The notes below the pieces were generated by a model, which saw only the letters and a list, made by a program, of their open reading frames with translations, was not told where the DNA came from and made no database searches. From contig OZ038320.1 in NCBI GenBank assembly GCA_964035795.1, positions 18,370,589 through 18,434,588 on the forward strand: a DNA stretch of 64,000 bases, read 5' to 3'. The position numbers and the translations under genes were made by a program. This DNA comes from Pterobdella sp. o SKG-2022 (lineage: Eukaryota; Annelida; Clitellata; Hirudinida; Piscicolidae). Positions 48,301 to 60,609 of this stretch are shown piece by piece. Every line of letters starts with the position of its first letter. The first letter of the stretch is position 1.

Positions 48301-51300
48301 TTTAAAAAAAAAGTAAGTAACTTTCGAAAAAAAAATAAAATACACCTCTTCAGAAAAGTAGGCCACCATCTTATTTGGATCTGTTACATTCTTTTTTGAG
48401 ATCGCTTTGCTTCTTGCACTCAGATACGCAATCAAAGTTGAGTCACTAGCTGAACACTGAAATAAAAAAAGTATAAATTTAATAAAACCGCTTCCCAAAA
48501 TAAGAATTTTTCAACATGAACAACAAGTATTGCTGTTGTTCGTTCATTCGTTTTCGAATATGATCATAGCAACAAGAATTAGGTAAATAAATGAAATGAG
48601 TTAATTAATAGAATTATATATAAGATAAATTTTTATTTGTGCGTTTACAATATCAGTTCATTTGACGCAAAAAAAAATTTCTGCAATTGGGGAGTTTGGT
48701 GGAACTCTTACCGCTTTAGGTCTCATGCGTTTTTTTGTAGCATTTTTGAAAAAACTGCACCATTTTGGGTCATTTTACGCCAATCAGGCCTATTAAGAAT
48801 AACTTCTTTTAACGATAAGTAGTTTATGTTGGAGCCTTCCAGCTGGGCCTTTGAGTAGGCTTTATTGGTTTGCATGGCGCTCCAACTTTTCTTTGACTAT
48901 TTTTAAGTTGACCGTGAAAAATTTTTTGGAATTCTAGAATCCCCTATACCAGAAACATTACCATCTCATTGCATTTGCTTTTTACTAATCATCTGCTTTA
49001 AAATGATTTATTTCTTTTTTATGTATTTACATAAATGTTTTCCCCACACACACACACACCAATATACATCTAAATATTCATCCATAAATAAATATATAAA
49101 AAGCACACATAACTAAAACCTACAATAAAAATTACATAAACTGAGACTATTCTTTAAAGTCTATCAAAATTAGGTTGAATCAATTTACCTGATCTCAACT
49201 TTAATTTTTCGAAATTTTTACATCAAAATTTTGAAACTATTTTAATACATATATTTAAAAATGAAGCTATAATTTTTGATGAATTCAGTCTTATGATAAA
49301 ACATTAGCAAAAAATATTATTTAGTAGCAATAATCTCAACTTATATATCTATCTATCTGTTCAAGGCGCTGAAACCCCAGTTCTACTCTATGATATCGGT
49401 TCATGGGCTCCTCTTAGTCAAAAAGTTCAAAGATTAAATACCTTTGTAAAGGATTCTTGTGAACTATTTTTGGCTTATCACTTATCAATAAAATAAGAAA
49501 TACCGAATTAAAACACCGTGCTGACATTGATAGCGTTGAAACTATGCTACAACGAAGACGTCTCAGATGGCTTGGCCACGTTCAAGAATGGAGAACTCAC
49601 GCTTACCAAAGCAATTGTTTGTGAGCAAAATTGAAGATGATTAACAAATGCAAAAAAACAGAAACAACTATGGAATGATGTTATAAACGCAGGTTTTTTC
49701 AAGTCTAGATATGGTTTTAACTTGGAAATTAAAAGCTCTTGCGAGAAACGAATGGCAAAACAATGTACATTCAAAACTAATTGGACTGAACCAGTTTGAA
49801 GAAATGAATAAAGAAGCTTAAATAAATCTCAAAAAAAGAACAAAGAATTAAACTGTGCTTAAAAAAACTGGATTAGCGAATCACATCAAACTATTGCATA
49901 CAACTGTCTTTCCGGCAACATTGATTTGTCAATCCTGTGGTAAACCATTCAAAAGACAAGTAAAGCCAAACCACATCAAAAAAATACCAAAAAATATTTC
50001 CAACAACACATGCTCTTTCTGCATCTGCGTAAACGTGAATGATTGCAGCAGCAAAAGAAGAAGAAAAAAAAAGAAGACATGTCTATCAATAAATTTAGTC
50101 AATTTCTCATTAACTCAACTTTTGATTGAGCTAATCAAAATGTTTATTTTTTCAAACAGCAGGTGTGAAAATATCTCATTATAAAAACCGAAATTTGAGT
50201 TAAAATACAGTTCAGATGTCTCTGAAATAATTATTGTATGTATTATTACTGTACTCATTACTACTAATATTTTTCTTCTCATTTAATTTTTTGTCGTTTT
50301 TTTCAATACAACCTTCAAATTTTCTTTTTGTCTTTATTATCATTTTTGGCATCAAATGTCAAGTTTTACCTTGAATGCCTTTGAATCTCTAGTAAACCAA
50401 TGAAGTTTAATTTAAATAAAATATAATCGGTGCAAACAATATAAAAAAATTTAAATTTGAATGTTTTTATAAGTTTTTTAGAAATAGTTGATAAGGTTGC
50501 TCACTTGAATAATTCCTCCCCCTTTAGCCCCTTCATAAAAGTGCTCTGGCAGACCAAGCAAGCGTCCCAACCACTTCATCATCAACATCTCCAACTCAGT
50601 GCATGAAGGGCAAGATTCCTGTGAAAACAATGAAACTCTATTTAAAAACAAGTTTGACTTGAACTTATATCACAATCCTACTCATAACTTGAATCTTCTG
50701 TAAACTGAAGCGAAATGTTGTTTAAAATAAATTTTGTAATTAGAAAATATTTGAAATAAATTTTTAAAATTCATTTTAAAGAGTTTATAAAATTTATTAT
50801 TATGTACAAGTTCAAATCAAAACAAAATAGGAACTAAAAACCCATGAAAATCCAAGGACAGCCAAAGCTGTAGAAATGATGTCACCACATATGGCCGGAA
50901 CAGAGTTTGAAGTAGGATAGTAAGTACAAAAATAAGGACTATGCCAATGGGTAACCTGTATGATTGGATAAACTTCAACACTATATGAACAAAAAAAAAG
51001 ATTGCAAACTACCATAAAATTTCTTGATATGTTCAACTACTATGAAGTAATTTTATAAAAAACCCCAAAAAAATTAATCGTTTGGACCCTAAAAAAGCAT
51101 AGTGTCTCAACAATTTTCATCTATCTATTTCTGTCTTTGGCGCTGGTTTTGGCTTCTTTCTATGTTAAGCCAGAGTTCAGCAGCTCACAGTTTAGACTTC
51201 TTTTCAAAGTCATTTTCGAACGTCCCTTTTTCTCCTTTTTTGCGGGTTCTATTCAAGCGCCTGTCTTTCAATATTTCCAGGCTTTTTCCGTAGGGCGTGG

Positions 51301-54300
51301 CCAACCCATCGCCATTTTTGCCACTTGACTTGGGAGTTCATCGGTTGTTGGTTTGTGAATATTCATAGCTCGACATTCGGTTTTCTGTCAAACTATCTAA
51401 AATGAAGGAATTGTCGAAAGAAGTTATTGACTAAGGTTTGCACCTTTGCCGTGTTGGTGTTGACCGCTCTAAAAGTTTCTGGACCATAAAGGTGCACAAA
51501 CGTTGGAGTTGAAAATTCTAAGTTTAGCTGTTTGCTCTCCATACGGGTCTTAACATGGTAAATGTTTGTCGAGTTTTCTTCACCCTAGCTTAGATGTTTT
51601 CATCTGTACTTCCCGTTTGGCTCACCTTGCTATTTAGTTAAACGAAGTCATCGGCATCTGTTACTGCTTTTCTGGAAACGGTAACTGGGCCTCCCAGTTG
51701 GTTAGTAATGCGCAGTAACTTGGTCTTTTCATGGCTAGTTTTGAGACCAACCTTTTGTGCTAATGTTTTGAAATAGTTCACTTTCTTTTGCATGTCTTGC
51801 AGATAGTGCGACAGTAGAACCAAGTCGTCAGTGAGCGCAAGGTTTTCTAGCCTCGAAGTGAGGGTCTACTGAATGCCTTTCTTGAAACTTCCGTAAAATC
51901 TTTTTTTTACACAGACTAGCACAACAAGAAATTGGAATTGAAACAGTAGGCAACCATTTATAACTCTGAAAGAGATCTCAAAGCTTTCAGAGAGTTTTCC
52001 GGCATTGATGACATGACATGAGAACCCTTCATAAAGTGCTTTGATAATGTCGACAAACTTTGTTGAGAAACCATAATAAAGAAGTATGTTCTAGATTGGT
52101 TCTCTGTCGACACTGTCAAATGTCTTCTCTTAAACAATGAGAGATAGCTGCCACTCGATAGGTTGTTTCACGATGGTTCTAAGGGCCGCAATCTGGTTGG
52201 CACAAAAACTTTGCTTTTTGAAACCAGATTGTTCATCTCTCAGCACATTGTCTTTGGCATGATTCATTCGATCCGAGGTGATTTTTTCAAGAATTTGCTG
52301 GAGATGGACAGCAGTGTAATTCCTTTTCATTTGCCACAATGAGAAAAGTCACCGTGTTTGAGAAGTTTCACTAATAATCCTTTGCTCCACTCTGCTGATA
52401 TCTTCTCTGTTGCCTATATCAGGTTGAGCAATTGATGCAGATGGTCAATGATGCCCGTTCCTCCTTCTTTCAACTCTTCTGCCGGTATGTTGTCTGTGCA
52501 CGCAGCCTTCCGTTTTTCAGACTACTGGAGGCTTTGTGTATTTTTTCTTTGGCGGTTGTTACAGTTTTGATGTCGAGTGGATCGTTCAAATTTAGTTGAG
52601 GTCTTTGCTCTAGTGCTGGCCGATTAAGAACTTCTTGAAAATTTAATTTCCCTCTCGCTAGTTAATCTTTGACCGTTATAAGTAGCCTCCTTTCTTTGTT
52701 TCTTACAGGCCTGTTTGGCTTTCAGTGTCGTCCACTGAAAATTCTGGTGGTGCATACAAAGTCTTGAGGTCGCACTTGCTAGAAGCTTTCTCTGTTTTAT
52801 CAGCGAAAATCTTAAAACACGTTCGCTTGTCTGCTCAAAACTTCTTTTGAAAAAACGGATTGTCTGGCAGTTTTTTGCTGTTGGCGAAATTTTGTCTGGT
52901 TCAGCTCTTGTTTGACCTGCTTTTTCTTCTCCATCTTCTTCCATGTTACGTAACTGATTCATGGTTTTCTTCTAATAAAAAAGACACAAAAAATTTTTTA
53001 GATTTAACTACACAACCGCTCTAAAATGCTACAGTCAAAAAAAGCAGAAAAAGTTGAGCAGAAAGGGTCAACATTCAAAGAAGCATTTGTAGAAGCATGG
53101 AAAAACTTCTTGGGACAACAACGAGATTATTGGTGAGCAGGAGTAAACTAGCATTTCCTCATTTTTGTTCATTTCTCCAAGTTTGTGTATTCCTATCTTG
53201 CGCTCTCAATCAATGTTGTTTGATTCAACCCTCGCTTTCATGTTCCCTATTAAGATAAGCTTGTCTCGGTGCAAGATTTTGTCTAGAACTGATTGGAGTT
53301 GGACTTAGAAGCTGTTCTTGTCTTCTTTTTCTGTTTTGTTAGAGAGTGCCTCAAAATTTATAATAGACACTTCTTTGAAGCGTGACTCAAAGCGTGATGT
53401 GGGATGCGATATGACACAGAATCGTTTCCAACAACTTTTTGGCCGCTTTTTTGCACAGTAGCTTCATGGCGTTCTTATCCGTTTTTTTAATAAAACAACG
53501 TATCTCTTGTCTGCACTTTAGCTTTTTTTTACCAGTCCAACGTACTTAGCACACACCCAAAACTGTGACGTTGTGTTTCTGCTCGCTGCTTGTACACAAC
53601 ACCCTGTCTCCCAAAGTGTTTTCACATTCCATGTTCCCAGTAAAACAGACCTGTGTGATAGCAATCTAAAATTTTTATATAAAAGTTTTTCTTGGTAAAG
53701 ATTGATCATCAGCTCTGCAGCTCTTTGATAGGTAAAGCTGTAACGCATCATAAATTTCTTAAAAGAAATCCCAGCTTTTTCTGAAACAGAGAATTTTTGG
53801 TTACAGTTGTTGTTGAATTCTGTAGCTTTACTTTTTTTCCGTGTGTGAGTAGTTAACCTGCATCAAAACCCCCAACCTAGAAACCAAGAGTGCACCGTTT
53901 AATTATACTTTTCAAGCCTTTTGAGCATGATTAAACCTTCCAAAAGCCAAAATCTCCGCTCATAAACAAGCTGTTCTACTATGTCAAGGTGGTGCACCAT
54001 CAAGGCAGCAAAAAAAATTGATTCATGAAAATTTTCTTCTCCATCAAGCTTAAAGGTTTTTGAAAACTTAAAAAGTTTTCAATGATTAAATTTTGAAATA
54101 TTTCAAAAATTCTAGCTTTTCTCAGGTTAATGAAAAAAACCGAAGTTTTCAATGATTTTAAAAAGCTAAAAAAATTATTTTTTTGTGAATTTCATAGGTT
54201 ATATAAAAAATCAACTTACTAATTATTTAAAAATTTATTCATGGATTTTTTATCAATTTATTTTATTGTTAAAAAATCAAACTTACTCCCGGCATGACAA

Positions 54301-54505
54301 TTTCATCGAAATCTTTAAGGACCTCTTCTAAGGACTCAGGATGGTCGGGAGCTTCTTTAGGCATTAGTTTCTCAAGATATCCAGGTTGAACATCGGGTAT
54401 AGGTTTCAATGTTTCGAGCTCCTCCCAGTAACGAGCCATTCGCTCAAGCACCATCCCTCCTTGACGACGCAACTCATTCGGATCCATTGCATTGAATTCG
54501 GCCAT
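42334..54505 (-). CDS. Aromatic L-amino-acid decarboxylase family, copy 2 (12 exons)
   Basis: Exons in order: 54287-54505, 50842-50955, 50505-50618, 48346-48456, 47959-48106, 47830-47880, 45445-45539, 45247-45314, 43479-43569, 42762-42860, 42608-42709, 42334-42525. Each has exactly the length of its copy 1 counterpart; 1404 nt, 467 aa, intact. Kept: His188 in [18 protein letters not shown], Lys295, Tyr324 and Gly344. Different: NVQKW instead of NVHKW, so position 294 (human H302 in the PLP phosphate pocket) is Gln. Other family members carry His, Asn or Ser there. Further changes include KIQLIQER for KILLIQGR and [20 protein letters not shown] for [20 protein letters not shown]. Introns carry an RTE-like LINE, a CR1-like relic, a Penelope-like relic and a MITE. 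Same exon 5/6 uncertainty as copy 1. Confidence 0.9.
43245..43450. mobile_element. Palindromic MITE copy in decarboxylase copy 2 intron 9
   Basis: Arms TATAATTCTCGGTAAGTACA ... CCTTATCATGAA and TTTCATGGTAAGG ... GTACTTACCGAAAATTATAG face each other around about 80 bases; the right end reads AATAAATGTATGATATTCC. Same family as 11795 and 38893. Confidence 0.7.
43800..43925 (+). repeat. Short hairpin repeat
   Basis: CTCTCCACGAAAAGCTTCGTG followed by TTATTTAAATAAA. The ACGAA-AAGC-TTCGT stem-loop recurs at 3320-3335 (beside the N gap), 12553-12568 and 42016-42030, each followed within about 30 bases by AATAAA or ATAAA. Confidence 0.5.
45655..46200 (+). mobile_element. Degenerate CR1/L2-like LINE fragment
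   Basis: Translation [19 protein letters not shown] ... [21 protein letters not shown] corresponds to the post-RT segment of the 55 kb element ([19 protein letters not shown] ... [21 protein letters not shown]). Later pieces appear after frameshifts. It lies in intron 6 of decarboxylase copy 2, antisense. Confidence 0.8.
46790..47200 (+). mobile_element. Penelope-like element remnant with GIY-YIG nuclease start
   Basis: [20 protein letters not shown] and [12 protein letters not shown] read directly on the plus strand. Cys-rich KCSC before KCYIGQT and an R...KQHEADL segment are typical of the C-terminal GIY-YIG nuclease of Penelope-like retroelements. A stop follows at about 46977, and later segments are shifted. 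No RT part is recognised beside it. It lies in intron 6 of decarboxylase copy 2. Confidence 0.65.
49045..49061. repeat. CA dinucleotide microsatellite
   Basis: Short uninterrupted CA run in intron 3 of decarboxylase copy 2. Confidence 0.85.
49240..49325. mobile_element. MITE fragment
   Basis: GAAGCTATAATTTTTGATGA and CTTATGATAAAACATTAGCAA match one arm of the palindromic family. Similar arm fragments lie at about 46325-46400 and 47330-47410. Confidence 0.55.
49340..50190 (+). mobile_element. LINE 3' end with C-terminal zinc-finger remnant
   Basis: Plus-strand pieces [38 protein letters not shown] and [13 protein letters not shown] are the usual post-RT tail of one LINE lineage. Further on, [12 protein letters not shown] and [11 protein letters not shown] resemble the C-terminal C2H2 finger those elements carry. 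Broken by several stops; located in intron 3 of decarboxylase copy 2. Confidence 0.7.
51080..54015 (-). mobile_element. RTE-like LINE, long degenerate copy in decarboxylase copy 2 intron 1
   Basis: From 5' to 3' on the minus strand: 5' end at about 54015 matching the 17.75 kb element, endonuclease start [14 protein letters not shown] (about 53640), RT pieces [39 protein letters not shown] and [10 protein letters not shown] (52340-52140), the catalytic region [20 protein letters not shown] (about 51840-51780), [17 protein letters not shown] and DADDFV. The expected FADD reads LTDD, and the frame is broken throughout, so the copy is dead. Same orientation as its host gene. Confidence 0.85.
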
Positions 54506-54934
54506 CTTCGATTGTTTTTATATAAATTTGATTCAGTTTTTATAAAAACTGTCGAGAAAATAATGCTTTCACAATTGGCTTAAATAATAATTATAGATCC
54601 ATATATTTTTGTGTTACTATACAACATTTTTGATTGATTAAGTACTCGCACAAATATCGAATATCAATCAAAAAACTTCACTATTATCACTTTCATTTTA
54701 CATATATTCAAATACTGCTAACGAGAGCCGGTAAATATCAATAATAAAAACAATAATAATATTGAAATGACTTCATAAAAAGAGGCAGTTTTTTTGATAA
54801 TTTTTTTTATTCGACAGAAATTTTCCATTAATTCAACTGCAATAAATCATTATTGATTTTTGACTAAGCTATGACCTAATCATTTTTTTATAATTTTAAT
54901 TAATAATCTTTTATATTATAATTGTTATTATTAA
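54506..54934. other. Upstream flank of decarboxylase copy 2
   Basis: AT-rich region expected to hold the promoter; no convincing core motif or coding signal. Confidence 0.4.
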
Positions 54935-56460
54935 AATTTTTATAGCGCACAATCATCAATTCAAGATTGCTTCAGAGGCGCTCAAGGTTTGTAAGAGATT
55001 ATGACTGGGAATGTTTTATTGTATAAGTGAGTTTTCAAAAGTTTGCGAAAGTTCATGAGAAAAGGCGATGATCGCAAGTTAGAAGGAAGTGAATTCCACA
55101 GACGTGGAGCCTGGTGAGAGAAAGAGCGGCTAGTAAAAAAGCCTGAAGAAACAGGTTGATGAAGCTGGAGACTAGAGTGCAAGGATCTGAGTGGTTGACG
55201 TGTGTGTCTAATAGACGAAAGATCAAAAAGATAAGCAGGTTAATTAAACTTGAGAGTGCAGGCAATGAGCCAAAGTAATTTAAACTTGCATCTTTGGGAG
55301 ACAGGTAGCCAGTGCAAACGATCAAGACTTTCGCTGGAGGAATTGAAATAATCAGCTTGAAGAACCGTCTTGGCCGCGTGATTTTGGAGGGCTTGAAGTT
55401 TGCATAAAAGATAGTTTAACTGCCTGCAAAAGAGAGAATTACAGTAGTCCAATCTGGAAAAAACTAGTGAGATAAAGAGGGCATTAGAAGTGGCAAGAGG
55501 TTAGCATTTGCGTACTTGTTTTATGGCATGGATATGGAAATTGGAAGATTGGATTATTTGAGAAATAAAGTGAGCAAAGTTCAAATTTGAATCTAAAGTG
55601 ACACCTAAGATTTTGAGCTTAGAAGATATAGGAAGTGTGGTGCCGTCGAAGGTTACCACAGAAGAGAGATTGTATTTTGCTAAAACACGAGAGCTGCCGA
55701 CAAACATCACCTCACTCTTAATAAAGTTTAGTTTCAGTTGGTTTTGGGAAAACCAAGAGTTTAGAGCGGAAAGACAACTGGATAATTTAAGGAAAGTGGG
55801 GCTAGGATCTGGGTGAGAGACTCCGGTGAAAAGAGTGATGTCATTAGCGAACTGGTGAAAAAGCAAGTCGTGCTGTACAAAAATGCTACACCTGAGTGAT
55901 GTATAAAAAGAGAAGAAGATTGGTCCCAGAACGGAGCCTTGCGGCACGCCTGAGTTGAGTGATGTAAGAGAAGAAGAGAAATTGTCCATTTTAACAAACT
56001 GAGAACGTTGAGAGAGGTAAGAGCGAAACCAAGAAAGAGCGAGATCATAAATATTGAAGTGTCTATTCAAAATATCAATTGAGATATTGTGATCGAGAAT
56101 GTCAAAAGCAGCAAAAAGGTCTAGCGAAACCAAAACGGCCGCATGTCCAGTAGCGCAGATGTTGCGAAGACTGTCAGTCATGCGTAGAAGTGTGGTTTCT
56201 GTTGAGTGGTGCTTGCGATATGCTGATTGAAAAAGATTAAAATTAGAAGATGATGAAACGTGAGAAGTTATTCTGGAAAGAACGAGGCTTTCGATAATTT
56301 TTGAAATAGTGCTCAAGCTAGAAATAGGGCGGTAGTTCGAAGGAATGGTAGGGTCCAAATAGCCTTTTTTAAGCAAAGGGAGAACTTGTGCTGTTTTAAA
56401 AGAGGCAGGGAATATTGCTTGTGAAAAAGACGAGTTGGTAAGTAATTCAAATATTATTCC
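54935..56460 (-). mobile_element. CR1/L2-like LINE, RT to 3' end, longest RT frame in the window
   Basis: A frame of about 290 codons (56376-55501) holds NYRPISSLSTISKIIE, AYRKHHSTETTLLR, VSLDLFAAFDILDH, GVPQGSVLGPIFF and, at the catalytic site, FANDITLF where F/YADD is expected. The next frame continues with LDYCNSLFCRQLNYLLCKLQ, LDRLHWLPVSQR, APRLWNSLPSNLRSS, and the 3' end has a TAATAAT-type tail. 5'-truncated; no endonuclease seen. The Asp to Asn change predicts loss of catalysis. Confidence 0.9.
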
Positions 56461-56619
56461 TTAAAAAATAATAAGTTTAATGTTTTTATTTGTCTTTCAT
56501 TTTTTCATTCAGTTTTTAAATTATTTTTTTAATGAGTGAATAAAACTAATTAATTAAAACTTACTGGATAAATTAATATGAAAATAATTAAAGTAAATAA
56601 TTAAATAAATAAAAAACTA

Positions 56620-59600
56620 CCACTTTTTCTTCGACTTGTTCATCTCCAACCACCTCTTCGACTACTTCATCTTTTTCGACTACTACATCTTCATGAACCT
56701 CAATTTCAACAACTATGACCACTTTTTCAACTTTATCTATAAGCAAGACATCATTTTCAACTTTTTCACCTTCTGCTTCTACAACCACTTCAGCTCATAG
56801 TTTAATCAATAATTTTCAATCCTTAATTTCATTACAATCACTTAACCCAATCAATTCAATCACATTTATTTATATTTCTAAGTCACCTCAACCTACTTAA
56901 GGCGCTATTGTTGAATACAAAAAACAAGCACACCCTCTCTCTTTCACCCACTAACATAATCTTACACCCAAAATAAAAATCATCCTATTAAAAAAAATAT
57001 ATTCTACTAAAGTTATCTCAGCCACAGGTAAGACTCCAAGGGAATTGTGCAAAAGATTGCTTTCGTCCATCAACTTTTCACAAAAAGCCTTCAAAGCTTT
57101 TCCTAAGCATGTTCGCGAGTCTACTGATGCCGTTGCCTGGAAAACTGATTCTATTGATTTCCTCAAAGATGCCAATTTTTTTTTTCTTTTTCTAATATCC
57201 TCCTCCATGGCCAAGTTCTCAAATTCAGCAATCACCGTTCTGCCAACATAATTTTTTAATAAGGAACTTGAAACCTTTTTCTCTCTTTTTTCCATCTGCT
57301 GGTCCAAGCGCTTTCCGTCTCTTTAGGCAGAGACCTAACGTACAAAACCCTTCTACTCGTGATTGGTTTATCCAAATTCCAAGCACTGTTTTCCCCACGC
57401 TGAACAAGTCCAGAATTATACATCTTCCTTTTAGCAGATTTCTTTTCCACTCTCGCATTCACTCAACTAGATGTCTGAATTGCCAGAAATGGTCATAATA
57501 TAACTAAGTGCCTCAACTCTATAGTATGTGAGCACTGTGGCAAAGAAAATTTGTTTGACAACTGTCCTAATACCTCTCCTTCTTTCTGTGTCTACTGCTT
57601 TAAACTAGTGCGCTTTTGCCATGATCACGTCACCGCATCCTCCTCTAGCGTCTTTATAAGCACAATTGCTACACAAGATGAGACTTACGGCTCAGCAATG
57701 AAGGCCTGCTTTACTCATGAGCCCTCGAAATCCATCTTCTCCGTGAAAATTGGCCTTTTCAATCCCCGTTCCACTCGCAACAAACTCACTTTTATCCTGA
57801 ATGCGATCTCTACTCACTCTTTTGATATCTTTGCACTGACTGAGACGTGGGTTCAAGTAAATTTAGACAATGTACCAAAATACCACATTTTCTTTCTGGG
57901 TTACCATGTTTTCCATTCTTGTTGTTCTAATGGAAAGCGCGGTGGCAGCATTTCTTTGATTTTTTCCAACTCCATTAAACTGACACTTGTAAAATCTGTA
58001 ACACACTCTTTTTTTGAAACACTAACTGCTCCAGCTTCGTTCCCGACACAGTCTCTTACGATTTCTGTTTTTTACGGCTTCCCAAACTCTAGTAATTTTA
58101 TCTGTGAACTCACAGCTCATTTCTATTTTCTTTCTTTGACATTTAATCATTTCATAATAGTCAGATTTTTTAATACCCCTAACTGCCACGATTTTGATCG
58201 CTATTTTTGGTAATACTTAACTCCAAAGCCTTTTGCAAAACTGCAAACTCCATACTTTATAGGTCTCCTCCACTTCTTCTCCAACTTCTGCGGAATATGA
58301 TTTTTTTGTTGATAACTTTAGCACTTTTTCAAGACTAAAATTGATTTGATATAACTCATTAATGACCACTAATCTTTCCCGCCGGACTTTCTTAATTGAC
58401 AATGACCAATCAAATCGCTCATTTTTTTCACCTCCTAATATTAACGAAATCATCAAACTGATCACTTCCCTCCCAAATAAATCTTCACTTCTAGATATAA
58501 TCTCTATTTTCTTACTAAAGCGGTTTTCTGGCTCCTTCGCATTCATTATATCCAAACTTTCCGCTTTTTCTTTTCGCAAGACACTTTTCCAATTTCGTTT
58601 GGAACGGCGCAAGTAGCCTCTTTTTTGAAAAAGAATAGCTTGGATTCCATGCAATCATCCAACTATCGTCCAATTTCGAAGCTCAGCACCATTTCGCAAA
58701 TTTTAGAAAGAGTTGTTCTCAAGAGACTATCCTTTCAAGTTTCTTTATTGCGTAACTTCAACCTTTTCCAATCGGCGTATCGTTCTCATCACTAAACGGA
58801 AACTGCGCTTTCATACACCACCGCTAGCCTCCACCCTATCTGGTTTACCGGGTCTGTGGCCATCTTGGTGATATTTTAGCAGCTTTTGACACCATCGACC
58901 TACCTCATCCTTGAAGACTTATTTCACATTTCTGACATTGCTTTATTCTGGTTTCATTCCTATCTTTCCAAACGCAAAAAAATCGTTAAAATAGGCAGCT
59001 CTTCGTCTACGCCTGTTTCTCCTTGTTTTGGTGTTTCTTAAGACTCCGTTCTTGGGTCCATACTCTTTTCTCTTTGTGCATCTCCTATTAGCGAGATCAT
59101 ACAAAAGCATGCCGTTTGATATCACTGTTTCTACCGATGCTTTTTATCTTGATCCTCACCCCAGACTCACTAAGATTTCTGAAAGCATCACCGAACTCAA
59201 TTCCTGGTTTTCTAACAAACAACTTTTTTTGAATTCCAACAAAAGTGAAGTGATGTTTGTTAGCAGTCCTATACACCTCTCCAAATCCAATCGTTTTACC
59301 GAAGTTATCTTTGACGGCACAAATCTTTCCGTATCGTCCAAGCTGAAAATACTAGGTGAAACTTTCGATCCTAGCCTCAACTTTACACACACTGTTTTTC
59401 AGGATATGCAAACATCCAACTTTCACCTTCATGCGATCAAACAAGTACGCAAATTCCTATCTTTTAGCATTGCCGTTGCCTTGACTATTTCTTTAGTTCT
59501 TTCCAGACTCGATTATTGTAATTATATTTGTGAACTTCCAAACTGTCTCTTTTCTAAATTGCAATCTCTCCGAAATAGCGTAGCCAAAAGTGCCCTTCAA

Positions 59601-59990
59601 GCCGATTATTATTCTTCATCTCACGCTCGCTTTATTGATTGCGGATCGTACAAATTGTGGCTCACCGCTAATATTTTATATTTCACTCAGCCAGCTTATT
59701 TATATGAGCTTTTTTCAATCAGACAAGCTTTTGAGTCTCTCAAGTCTTCGAACTCTGGCTTATGGCTGCATCAGCCCGTCTTTCTTAAGGCTTTTTTCAT
59801 ATCACTCTTTTTTGCATACCGCTCCTCATTTATGAAGTTTTTTTCACTTAATCTGCGTCTCTCACTTTCTCTTAAACATTTTCGCAAGCGTTTAAAAAAT
59901 TATTTTTATAGCCGCATCTTTCTACCCTAGTTCTTTTGACTACACAAGCGCCTCTTCAGTAAACCTAGTTTGCAAACTGTGTTATAAAAC
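56620..59990 (+). mobile_element. CR1/L2-like LINE, nearly full length but degenerate
   Basis: The 5' part is a Ser/Thr-rich stretch (about 56630-56895), then ORF1-like sequence with zinc-knuckle cysteines across a frameshift (CLNCQ ... HNITKC, CEHCGKENLFDNC, about 57470-57585). The endonuclease lies at about 57740-58110 (FNPRSTRNKLTFILNAIS, FALTETWVQ, KRGGSISLIF). RT pieces are SNYRPISKLSTISQILER, LFQSAYRSHH and DSVLGS (58655-59055). A 300-codon frame at 59028-59930 carries the post-RT region ([38 protein letters not shown]). The YADD segment is scrambled. Same family as 8095-8885. Confidence 0.85.
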
Positions 59991-60600
59991 GCATATTACT
60001 AAATTAACTTGTTTTTTGGGGTTTACCAGTTTATTCTTAATATCCGTCATCCATTTAGCTGTTCCACGATGTTTCTCAATCTATATTCCAAACCTGAACC
60101 TAGTTTTTACTTACTGTAGGCATACAGGATATCAGGCACTCATTGGGTAATTATGATTTGGCAATGATAGTTAGTTTGGAGACATATATAAATGGTAATA
60201 TTAATCAAAATTTAATTTTAACTAAAAAATTTTTTCAAGTTTTTTATAGCTTAAATTTTGCAAATTTTCATTTAGAAACTTCATCAATGCTGTATGGGAC
60301 GAGACTGTTAGTGATCGAGATGGTAACGATATAGCGAGTGCTCTTAAATTTTGCTAAACAGGCTATAAGATGACTACCCATTAGCAAAACAAGTCATTAT
60401 ATAACATTTTTTTGAACTTTTTAATCTTTTTTAACTTTTCCAGCATTGTAACCTATCTTTTTGAACCGAAGTTTTTCTCTTATCTCTCTCGTTAAAAATT
60501 TATAGTTTTTAATTTGTTAATAAAATTAATTTATTTATAACAAATTCATTCAATCTTTTTATTTTATATTGATTAAAAAGAACTTGGAAAAAAAACTTTA
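59991..60600. other. Gene-free stretch between two LINEs
   Basis: AT-rich; no gene or clear repeat recognised. Confidence 0.5.
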
Positions 60601-60609
60601 TAATTTTGA

